DNA of 64,000 bases, from assembly GCA_019426215.1 (NCBI GenBank), contig CM033395.1:2730746-2794745 (forward strand). The letters run 5' to 3'. This document shows positions 43,800-53,747 of the stretch, in pieces. Position 1 is the stretch's first letter. Each line of letters starts with the position of its first letter. The stretch comes from Buddleja alternifolia (lineage: Eukaryota > Streptophyta > Magnoliopsida > Lamiales > Scrophulariaceae). The translations under genes and the position numbers were made by a program. The notes under the pieces are model-generated. The model saw only the letters and a program-made list of their open reading frames with translations, made no database searches and was not told where the DNA came from.

Positions 43800-45849
43800 T
43801 ATGTGTTTTTGAAGCATGTTTGTATGTTTTTCTTAAATCTGCGGTTTATGGTTTTTTGCCTAGTTTTTTGTTTTTAGTTATTGTAAATCTGGGGATATTT
43901 GATGATATTGAAAATGAAAAATTACCAAGGAAAAACGGGACTCAAAAGCCCTAAGAAAAACCCGCGCAGTAGCGCGCGCTGTTTTCCCTGCCCAATCACG
44001 GCCCATCAGGTCTTGACAGTGGCCCGACGGGTCGTGGGTTTGGATACCCAATTCGTTGATCTGGGTCATGGATTTGGGTCGTAAAACTGGCTATGTTTGG
44101 GTCGAAATTGTTTTTTGAATTTTGGGTGATTTTAATTAATTGGGTGGATCAAAAGGATGATGACCCGAATAATTTAAATCAAACTCAATTGAAAATTATC
44201 CAATTTCGATTTGTTAATTAGTTTGGACTTGATCTAATTAAATCTAAAGGGGCCAATTAGATTGGTGATTTGGACTTAAATCAAATTTAGCTCAATAAGA
44301 AACTAATAAACGTGAATATTGTTTTAATTAATTATTTTGAGCCCAATTAAATTGAGTCCAAGTGGACCAAAAGGATGGTGACTTGAGTTTGATGAAATCG
44401 AGCCCAATGAGATTAATTGGAATATAATATTTAATTAGAACTAATTAATTATTTTTCTTGGACATTAATAATTGATTTATGGATTAAATATTATTATTTT
44501 TTCCTCGACTTAGAAATTACTTCATTTTGAATAAGGAATATAAATTATTTTTCTTAGAGATTAATAATTAATTCTTTGATCAAATAAAAGTATTTTCAAT
44601 TTTTGATGGCTTTAAATCATAATAAAATAAAATATAGAATTCCATATTTTATGTGTTCATATTATTTTAATTAAAGGTAGATGCACTTAATTCTTAATTT
44701 CGTACATCTAAGTCATCTAGTTGGACAAGAATGATTTTAATTGAAATACTGAATATGTTAAATCATAAGGAATTTTATAAAGGACTTTTTAACTGGACTA
44801 AAATTTTAATAATCAACATAAGTGATTTAATATTACGAGCATGTATTAATTGATGCGAGCATGTCTTATGTGATTAAAACACTAATTATGGACTTAGGAT
44901 TATATGTTTTACCTGATCAAATTTGAAGCTATTTATTATATTCTTAGAAATAATGCATGAGTTGTTTTAGGAATCGAGATAAAATAGTTCAAAGTTGATA
45001 ACGTCAAAAGGCCCATGAATGTCTAATAGGTTTAATCTATGCCTTTTGTGCTGGCCTATTGGGTCGGGCCCTCTAGTAAAAGTCCATGATCAAGTGATGA
45101 ATTTATTTATTCATTTATTTAAATTCTCTGTTTATTTATATTGAAAGGCATGATTATTAGTGGTATTTTTATGCATGACCAATATAGAATAAAGCGCTAT
45201 ATAAATTGAATATATGCAAAGTGAGAGCAAAATCTTTTGACGAATTAAATTCTCCCAAATAAATTATACCGAGTTAGAATAGGATGTTTGACATCCTCAC
45301 CCTCCCCTAAGCTTTCTAAAAATAGAATTACTATAAATATGTAATGCTTCTCATTTATGGGGGTTATACATTTAGAAATAATTTGAAATTTTATAAAGTG
45401 CATGCAAATGCCTTAATCGAAACATATTTCATCCCAGAAACCTGTTCGGTTGTAAGGTGAAATTCAAATGCTAGATTATAGGAGTTAGTGGGATAAACTT
45501 GGGTAGTTCACGAACCTAGAACTCGAATGGGTTGCGGTTTGGTGACCTATGGGGAAATGTATTGAAACATTTATTGGATAAATTGATATTAGATATCACT
45601 TCAAATAATTAATGGGCCAGAAACCGGTTAGGTTGCAACCTATTTAATTAATTGAGGACCTCAATACCTGCTGTGGAATCGATGCCAATGATGATTCCCG
45701 ATTTTCACATGGGAGTGTGGGATTCAAAAAAGTGCAGTGGGAGCCAAGATAAATTTTAAATCCTTAATTTTTCTTGGTTAAGTCAAAATAAGTAATCTAA
45801 TAAATCTGGTTTATTTTTGCAGTCATTTTCTCGTTTATCTCTCTCGAAT
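43800..45849 (+). other. Long A/T-rich leader of the plus copia copy
   Basis: About 2 kb without coding frame, colinear with 35731-37802. Ends in TTTATTTTTGCAG 35 bases before the gag ATG. Motifs AGAAACC(G/T)GTT(A/C)GGTTG occur at ~45436 and ~45611. Confidence 0.6.
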
Positions 45850-46678
45850 ATGACAAACCCACTTTCAATTCTATTCGAAAAGAATACTCTGATTGGACCC
45901 AATTATGTGGACTGGCTTAGAAATTTGAGAATTGTCCTCAATATGGAATCACTGGGATACGTCTTGGAGGCTGATATCCCCGCGGCTCCTTCTAGAACAT
46001 GTGCCAACGAGGAAGAGGTCCAAGCCCATGAAAAATGGGTTAAGGACGACCTCCGGGTGAGAGGATACATGGTGGGATCTATGACTAATGATCTTCAAAG
46101 GTCACATGATAAGATGCCCCACTGCAAGAGCTATCCTAGCTCATCTGGTAGAGCTCTATGGAGAGCATAGTCGAACTGGACGATATAAGATATCGACAGA
46201 GCTCTTCGGAACCAAGATGAAAGAAAGTGAGAAGGTTGGTGATCATGTCCTCAAAATGATTTCGAGGATCGATAAATTGGAAGCTCTCGAATTCACCATG
46301 AATGCCACCCTTCAAACTGACTTAATATTGCAGTCTTTTCCTGATTCCTTATCCCAATTTGTGGTTAACTTTAACTGCAATGAGATAGAGTGCAATTTAG
46401 CTGGGCTAATGAACAAGTTGGTTACTGGACAATCTCAAATGAAACCAAAGGGAAAGAAAACTGCCTTGGTCATCTCTTCCAGACCCAAAAAGTCTAAGAA
46501 GAAGAACAACAAGAAAAAGTCTGGCGAGCTTAGAGCTCAAAGGGGTACCAAGAAGGGTAAGGGAAACGCTCAAGGGTTTTACAAGAGCAAAGGACCTAAG
46601 AAAATGGATAAATGTCTCGAGTGTGGTGAGCTTGGCCACTGGAAGAGAAATTATCCCAAATTAGGCAAAGGCGCATAA
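45850..46678 (+). pseudogene. Copia gag remnant (plus copy)
   Basis: ATG at 45850 (MTNPLSILFEKNTLIGPNY). UBN2-like gag reading (LGYVLEADIPAAPSRT; NDLQRSHDKMP) is open until ~46120, where CCCC replaces the CCC of the minus copy and shifts the frame. Gag then continues (ARAILAHLVELYGEH; LILQSFPDSLSQFVVNFNC) to a stop at 46678. The zinc knuckle is KCLECGELGHWKRNY: the last Cys has become Tyr, so the CCHC motif is incomplete. Confidence 0.88.
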
Positions 46679-49622
46679 GGTATGGAACTATTTATTTTTT
46701 AAACTAACTGTTCTATGACCGTATTTTCTACTTCATGGATTCTGGACTCATGGGCTAGTGCCCATGTTTGTTGTTTGGATCAGGATCTACAGAGAAGTAG
46801 AAAGATGGGCCGAGAAGAAGTAATGATCAGAGTAGGCAGCAGGAAAAGCGTCGCAGCTACTAGGATCGGATCTACTTCTCTTTATTTGAATTCTGGACAC
46901 TTACTGTTTTTAGATAATGTTTTGCTTTTGCCCAAGGGGCTTAAGAACTATGTATCTATTCCTATCTTAGTTAAGATTGGATATACATTTTGTTTTTCTA
47001 AATTAAATTGCGACATTTATTATGGAAATAAATTAGTTGGCAATGCATGTTTAGTTAATGGTTTGTATTATTTAAATGTCCGTAATTCATCTGATGTTAA
47101 TGTTGTAACACGTAAACGTGGTAGGCAAGAAACTAACTTAAGACTCAAGTGGCATCTTAGACTAGGTCATGCCGGAGAGCACAAGATCCTCAAAATGGAA
47201 AAAGATGGGCTTTTAAGCTCACTAGGGTCGGACCCTATTCCTACATGTGAATCATGTCTCTTAGGCAAGATGGCTAGATCCCCCTTCACAGGGACTTTTG
47301 AAAGGTCTAAGCAAGTCTTAGGATTAGTGCATACCGACGTCTGCGGACCATTTGGAGAAATGGCTCGTGGAGGTTTCTACTACTTCATCACTTTCACTAA
47401 CGACCATTCAAGATTTGGTCTAGTGTATCTGATGAAACAAAAGTCTGAATCCTTTGAAAGATTCAAAGAGTTCAAGGCCTTAGGAGAAAATCAAACTAGG
47501 CAAGATATAAAAACTCTACGATCGGATCGTGGAGGAGAATATTTGAGTGCTGAGTTTGATGATTTCCTAAGACAACAAGGAATAATGTTACAACTAACAC
47601 CACCAGCAACTCCTCAACTGAATGGAGTAGCCGAGCGAAGGAATCGAACACTGTTAGACACGATTCATTCCATACTTAGTTACACTGATTTACCCATTTC
47701 ATTGTGGGGATACGCGCTCCTTACCGCTGCTCATGTTTTGAACAAATGTTCCTCTAAATTCGTTCCTAAAACTCTGTATGAGATATGGAATAATAAGAAA
47801 CTGAGTCTTAATCATATTAAAATTTGGGGATGCCCCGCTTATGTCAAGAAGACTAAAGTGGAGAAATTGTAGGTAAGATCCCTAATGGGACGTTTCATTG
47901 GTTATCCTGAAGATTCCATGGGATTCTTTTTTTACCTGCATGATGATCAAAGAATCACCGTGGCTCTACAAGCTCACTTCCTTGAGGATGAGTTCATCTT
48001 GGAAGAGGGCAAAGGTAGGAAAATTGTTCTAGAAGAACAAAATGAAACTCTCTCAAATACATCTGTTCAAGAACCGAGGCCTGGACCCATAGTAGCACAA
48101 CCACCACGTAGATCTGATAAAATACCGCATGATCCTGAGAGGTATGGGTATCTACTGCAGGGGGAGCGAGAACTTTACACTGTAGTACAAGAAGGCCATG
48201 AAGATGATGTCCTTGTACCTATGATCAAGCGATGGTGGATGTCGGCGCTTCAAGATGGCGAGAAGCCATGGAAACAGAAATGGACTCTATACAATCGAAC
48301 CATGTCTGGACTTTGGTAGATCATCCTGAAGGTATAAAACCTATAAGATGTAAGTGGATCTACAAAAGAAAGATAGGTAGCGATGGCAAGGTTGACACCT
48401 TTAAAGCCAGGCTCGTAGCGAAAAGGTATATTCAAAGAGAAGGAATTGACTATCAAGAAACCTTTTCGCCCGTGGCTATGATAAAGTCCATACTAATTTT
48501 GTTATCCATAGCTGCATACTTAGATTATCAGATATGGCAAATGGATGTCAAAATGGCCTTTCTAAATGGATTCCTCGAGGAGGATATCTATATGGAACAG
48601 CCAAAAGGTTTTGTGTCCGAGTTCGATATCCATAAAGTATGTAAACTTGAAAGGTCCATTTACGATCTCAAGCAAGCATCTAAAAGCTGGAATCTCCGTT
48701 TGGATGAAGAAGTTAAGGGATATGGCTTCATCAAGAACGAAGATGAACCATGTGTCTACAAGAAGACTAGTGGGAGCAAACTCTCGTTCTTAGTACTATA
48801 TGTGGATGACATTCTACTTATAGAAAATGACATAGGAATGCTCACCACTGTCATGAAATTGCTTTCGAGTACGTTTTCCATGAAAGACTTGGGAGAAACC
48901 ACATACATTCTAGGAATTCGTATCTACAGCGATAGAACAAGTAGAATGATAGGCCTCTCTCAAGCCCTTTACTTAGAAAAGGTTCTAAAGAGGTTTAGGA
49001 TGGACAACTCTAAGAAAGGGTTTCTTCCCATGAGGCATGGAGTACACTTATCCAAGTGTATGTATCCTCAAAGTGAGGAAGATAGACAAGGGATGAGTAA
49101 TGTACCCTATGCTTCTGCAGTTGGTAGCCTGATGTATGCAATGCTGTGTACTAAACCCAACATTGCCTATGCTGTGAGCGTGGTGAGTCAATTTCAGGCA
49201 AACCCGGGAAAGGGACATTGGATAGCTGTGAGGAATATCCTAATGTATCTGAAAAGAACTAAGGATATGATTCTCATCTATGGAGGTGGAGACCTAAAGA
49301 TGGAAGGTTATTCTGATTCAGACTTTCAGTCTGATGTTGATGACCGAAAATCCACTTCAGGGTTTGTTTTTACTCTCAATGGTGGAGTGGTGTCTTAGAA
49401 GAGCTCCAAGCAAAGCACAACCGCTGATTCCACCACTGAAGCAGAGTATGTAGCAGCCTCAAAGGCAGTGAAAAAATCTGTTTGGATGAGGAAGTTTCTT
49501 GGAGAACTTGAAACGGTCCCTAGTGCTCAGCTCCCGTTGCCACTTTATTGTGATAACAATGGAGCGATAGCGCAAGCCAAGGAACCGAGGTCTCATAACA
49601 AGTCCAAACATAATGAGAGAAG
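46679..49622 (+). pseudogene. Copia pol remnant: protease, integrase, RT, partial RNase H (plus copy)
   Basis: Frame continues from gag through stops at 46676-46678 and ~46697. Protease site reads LDSWASAHVC: the catalytic DSG has become DSW. Pre-integrase LKWHLRLGHAGEHKI...CESC, integrase LVHTDVCGPF, LRSDRGGEY and [10 protein letters not shown] are readable to a TAG at 47870. After a two-base insertion near 48211, RT runs 48232-49398 (WIYKRKIGSDGKVDTFKARL; YVDD at 48799). A TAG replacing Trp at ~49396 splits RNase H (TSGFVFTLNGG / STTEAEYVAAS), which continues to NKSKHNER where the Sirevirus inserts. Confidence 0.9.
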
Positions 49623-49844
49623 TATTAGGAATTTCATGTTAGATGTTTTGATGATGACAAATAGGACTTCATGTTAGACCCCAAGAAATGTAAAGTATAA
49701 AAGCTTTCATAGAACAAATATGTAAGCGCCTGAAAGCTCGTGTTTTTTCACTAGACATGTATTTTTATAGAGTTTAGACTAAGAATGTGATACTAAATCA
49801 CTAGAAGAATTCTGAGTGAGTCTACTAAGTGATGAAGTTGAAGA

Positions 49845-50130
49845 TCAAGCGTCTGAAGAAACAGTAAAGATAAAGATTAGTCTCAAGCGTCCATCAAACG
49901 CTAAACGACTATCCCGGGTTACGAACTCAGCGCTCAAGATTTGACATGGACCTTAGACCAAGTACTTAACAATAAGTCAATGATAGAATTCTAAGTGAGT
50001 CTATCAAAGATAAAGTGAAAGGACAAGCGTCTAAAAGATCGGGCAAAAGATTGTGACCTCTTCAAGCGTCTGATTAACAAAGAAGACTACTTTCAAGAAG
50101 ACTAAAACTCCAAAGGCTCAAACGCCTAGT
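49845..50130 (+). promoter_or_regulatory. AAGCGTC/AGCGCT motif cluster in Sirevirus U3
   Basis: At least seven copies of (A)AAGCGT(C), AACGCT or AGCGCT within 290 bases, 300-580 bases upstream of the TATA box; repeated in the 3' LTR at 62440-62730. Possibly promoter-binding or methylation-target sites (inference). Confidence 0.5.
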
Positions 50131-50423
50131 TCTCTAAGCGTAACCTAAAGATTCAAACCCAAGTTATCAAAGATGCATGAATCAACGAAAATTATTCCCA
50201 AACGGAAATAAAACAAGATGCATCAAAAGTCGGATAAGTGCGATTAAAATATAAGCACAACAACTTATGGGCAAACCATATCTTTGACCTAGACTGTCAG
50301 GTTTATGAAACCAAGACCATGCCTAACCAATTAAATATACCCAAAGTTAGGATTGTCAGAATTCATGGAATGTTTAGGGAAACGAGACTCCAACCGTGTC
50401 CAACGGACAAAATCTCATAACCA

Positions 50424-50434
50424 TCTATAAATAA
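50424..50434 (+). promoter_or_regulatory. TATA box of Sirevirus 5' LTR
   Basis: TCTATAAATAA; same in the 3' LTR at ~63020. Also found in the solo LTR as CTCTATAAATAG at ~42911. Confidence 0.75.
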
Positions 50435-51415
50435 CCTTTTCAGCAAAAGGGACAACATATAGATATAGAAAAACATCTGGGCATAAAAATAAAAAAAAAG
50501 GTCCAAAAACGTTGCTGAATTGTTTTAAAAAGAGCTTATACACTCCAGAGCCGAAATCCTTTTCAAGCCTCTCAAATACATTCCTAGACAGTCACCCATA
50601 TCTCAAATCCTTTCTTAAGAAGAACCTACACTATCATTGAGATATCTCCAAGTTGTTTGAACTTTCCAAAAACAAACAAACCCGTGACAAAAACCATCAA
50701 CACCTTTCATCTGAGTGAGAAAGCTGGTTGACTTACGAGCAATATTTTTGTGTAAAAGAAGCTTGTTGAAGTTGATCTCCATTGGAGCTGAAATCTGTGT
50801 GACCAAGGAGTTCCGAGATCAAGGGTAATTTGCACCATTTCTGAGTGAAAGAAGCAAGGGGATAGAAGGTCTTTAGTGGAGCTGAAATCTGTGTGACCAA
50901 GGAGTTCCGAGATCATATCCAATCTCCCCCTATCTTGTAGAAGTCTCTGTGTGACTCTTCGATAATCATCATAGTGGAAAACCTCCCTGATAAAAGGAGA
51001 AGAAGGACGTAGCTGGGATTACATCACCCAGTGAACCTTACAAATATCTTGTGTCATTTACCTCCTTAAGCATTCATTGTTTTATTGCTTTACTATTCAT
51101 ACTGCATACATTCTGATAAAGCTTTAAAACAACTAAGCGACTACTTTCGATTAACAAACCGAACGCTAAGCTATAAAATACTTCCGCTGTGCTAACCCTG
51201 ATTTAGTGACTAAACTCTACCCTACTTTGGTAAGCGTTGAAATCACCGAGTCTAAGTTAACGTTTCTCAAGCGCCACATCCAGCGCTTAAAGCTTTCCGA
51301 GCGTTCAAATACCTCAAAGTGATACGAAGTTTTAGAAGTCGAAAAAGACTTCAGGGTCTATTCAACCCCCCCCCCCCCTTGTAGACCCTTTCGTATACCA
51401 CTTGGGACCAACAAG

Positions 51416-51427
51416 TGGTATCAGAGC
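51416..51427 (+). promoter_or_regulatory. Primer binding site, tRNA-iMet
   Basis: TGGTATCAGAGC, exact complement of the initiator tRNA-Met 3' end, two bases after the LTR. Confidence 0.93.
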
Positions 51428-51518
51428 GGTTGAAGTTGAAACCTAAGCGTTTCCAAGCGTAACTGTTTGTTCAGATCCATTTTTTTTATAGTCGCTTTAA
51501 AATTACTTTAAATTCTTC

Positions 51519-53180
51519 ATGGCATTTTCTAAAGTTCCCAAGTTGACCGAGTCAAATTATGACTCTTGGAAGGTCAAAGCGTTTACTTATTTGTGTTCAT
51601 GTGATGATGAAATGTGTGATATCATTTCAGATGGGCCAATCAAAATATACAAAGTTATCACCAGAGCGCCCGAAGCCACAGAAGAAACACCTGACGGTTA
51701 TGTGGAGAAGCCCAAACAAGAATGGTCCACCGATGAGCGTCGACGAGCCAATCTAGACAACGTCGGTCGGAATGTATTATACACAGCCATTGGTGACAAT
51801 GACAACTTATTCAACAAAGTCAAATCATGCAATACAACTAAAGAAATTTGGGATAAGTTGGCTACTATTTGTGGTGGCTCAGCACAAATAAAGGAAAACA
51901 AATTACCAATTGCCAAAGAAAAATTCAACGGCTTCAAGATGCTACCTAATGAGACGCTAGAGCAATTAGACATGAGGTTTACAGCTCTTGTCACTGAACT
52001 AACATCTCTGGGTATGGAGCTACAAAATCGAGAAATAGTGGTCAAAATCTTTAGAAGTCTCCCAAGCAGATTCCTAATGAAAACAACTGCAATGAGAGAA
52101 TCAAACAATCTGGACAGCCTAACTCCAAAAGATGCTTTTTCAGAACTCAAAGCATTTGAGTTTGAGCTGAATTCGGCCAGTGATGCAGTAAGTAATCCAG
52201 TGATCGAATCTGGAGCGCTAATGGCATCAATCAAAGGAAAATCTATCAAAGAAAAGGGCTCGGATATAAGTGAGGAAGAAGAACTGGCGCTTCTAAACAG
52301 ATTCATGAAATTCCTGAAATATGAAAAGAAGGGAAACAGTCCTAAGTACCCAGGACAAAATTCACATCAAGCGTCTCCCCAAATACAACCACAACATCAA
52401 GCGCCTCACTATCCTGCGTCTCCCTCCCGAGTGCTAATTCAATATCAAACTCCCTCTCAGCAAGATCTCTCAATGTCTGCAGCGTTAAATCAGCGATCCA
52501 CAAGATTAACAAACGAACAAAAGATGAAGACCAATCTCTGTTACAACTGCAGGAGACCAGGGCACTTCCAAGTTAATTGCCCATATCCAAATGTGTCTAA
52601 ACCTACAAAGAAAGATCACACGGATAGAAATCAATTCAGGAGCAATCTAAGACAACAAGGCTTGCTAGCAGAATCAGAACCTCTCTATACTCCTGAAGAG
52701 GACTTGGAATCATCAGATGAAAGCAGCGATGATGAACCATCAAAGGATTCAGCATTCATTTGTCTCATGGCAAGAGATAATGAAGCATCTAACGACTTAC
52801 CATCTGAGGTAACCACTGATCCGCATCATCCTCTTTCTTATGATGAATTACTTGACAAAGTGAAAGAATATTATAATGATTGTCAAGAAGCCGCAAAAAT
52901 ATTTCAAAATCACCTTTACATCATCTCAGCACTCAAAAGCGACAAAGTGACGCTCAAAGCAGAATTGCAAATTCAGCAACAGTGCATTGAGAAAAACCAA
53001 GCGCTTGAGAGTGAAATTATTCAACTAAAAGGTGATATTGATATAATAGTCAAGAGAGAAGCTGAATTGATCGCTAAACTTGCTAAATCAGAGCAGCTTA
53101 TCTCATCATTATCAAAAGCTTCTAGAACGCTAGATAATGTGACTAAAATAACCAGAGCATTTGGTGAAAAGACCGGTTAG
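51519..53180 (+). CDS. Sirevirus gag protein
   Basis: 553 codons from MAFSKVPKLTESNYDSWK, about 100 bases after the LTR. The N-terminal half is a copia-type gag (LFNKVKSCNTTKEIWDKLA; LEQLDMRFTALVTEL; FRSLPSRFLMKTTAM). A CCHC zinc knuckle, CYNCRRPGHFQVNC, lies at ~52540. It is followed by an acidic stretch (EEDLESSDESSDDEPSKD) and a long helical, coiled-coil-like segment rich in Glu, Lys and Gln. It forms the virus-like particle. TAG at 53178 arises where one T appears to be missing: from 53177 the sense frame continues in the next reading frame (53177-53734), so the natural polyprotein was probably longer. Confidence 0.92.
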   Translation: MAFSKVPKLTESNYDSWKVKAFTYLCSCDDEMCDIISDGPIKIYKVITRAPEATEETPDGYVEKPKQEWSTDERRRANLDNVGRNVLYTAIGDNDNLFNKVKSCNTTKEIWDKLATICGGSAQIKENKLPIAKEKFNGFKMLPNETLEQLDMRFTALVTELTSLGMELQNREIVVKIFRSLPSRFLMKTTAMRESNNLDSLTPKDAFSELKAFEFELNSASDAVSNPVIESGALMASIKGKSIKEKGSDISEEEELALLNRFMKFLKYEKKGNSPKYPGQNSHQASPQIQPQHQAPHYPASPSRVLIQYQTPSQQDLSMSAALNQRSTRLTNEQKMKTNLCYNCRRPGHFQVNCPYPNVSKPTKKDHTDRNQFRSNLRQQGLLAESEPLYTPEEDLESSDESSDDEPSKDSAFICLMARDNEASNDLPSEVTTDPHHPLSYDELLDKVKEYYNDCQEAAKIFQNHLYIISALKSDKVTLKAELQIQQQCIEKNQALESEIIQLKGDIDIIVKREAELIAKLAKSEQLISSLSKASRTLDNVTKITRAFGEKTG

Positions 53181-53734
53181 GTTGTGATAAATCTGGTCAC
53201 AAAATCAAAGCGTCTGCGGTTATATCAACCAACAGAGGAAAAGGTGTAACCTTTGTTGGAGAAAGCTCAAACAGACAAACGCTGAATGAGACTCAGAATA
53301 TTGGTATTAGACCAAATGAAAAAGCTAACACTGGCTCAGTCAAAAGAAAGACCAAAGTAAATGATTTACAAAAGAAAGTATATCCAAGCGCTCGAAGGGC
53401 TAAGGAAAAACCTTCTACAAGTAAATCAAACGCTAAGCGTCTAGCACCAAAAGTGCATCCTAAGCCAATGTCAAGGAAATATCAATGTCAATATCCGCAA
53501 AGATCTAGATCATATTATCGACACTATGATAACCATGATTATGACTGTAATTATTGCTATTATCAAGGATATTACCATACACCTAAAGAGCACACACAAC
53601 ACAAACCGAAACCCAAAAAGGCCAATCTTCCCAAAATGAAGACAAGGCAAATGTGGGTTCCGAAGATTCTAATTCAGACTAACGTTACTAACAAAGAAGG
53701 ACCCAAAACAAAATGGGTACCTAAAAAGAACTAG
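53177..53734 (+). pseudogene. Sirevirus gag/protease linker in a shifted frame
   Basis: Open in frame +2 from LGCDKSGHKIKASA to a stop at 53734. Basic and His/Tyr-rich (RYDN-type repeats such as YYRHYDNHDYDCNYCYY), then WVPKILIQTNV and TKWVPKKN. In Sireviruses this linker usually leads directly into the protease. Here the pol frame begins 20 bases later in yet another frame, after a 37-base segment bounded by GT and AG. Confidence 0.7.
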
Positions 53735-53747
53735 AACTGCCCTTTGA

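Larger units (their letters stand above)
40235..49622 (+). mobile_element. Family A Ty1/copia element, plus strand (continues beyond the window)
   Basis: 5' LTR 40235-41960, iMet-type PBS, ~2 kb leader, gag and pol up to RNase H. It is interrupted by a solo Sirevirus LTR (42027-43794) in the leader and by a complete Sirevirus at 49623 in RNase H. The RNase H end and the 3' LTR should lie right of 64000. Nearly colinear with the minus copy. Confidence 0.88.
49623..51413 (+). repeat. Sirevirus 5' LTR
   Basis: Starts TATTAGGAATTTC (TG mutated to TA compared with the 3' LTR) and ends CTTGGGACCAACA. AAGCG-motif cluster at 49845-50130, TATA box at 50424-50434, run of 13 C at 51366-51378. Confidence 0.92.

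Noticed and set aside
51698..52306. 202-codon minus-strand ORF
   Set aside because: Antisense of Sirevirus gag; open by codon bias of the sense strand.
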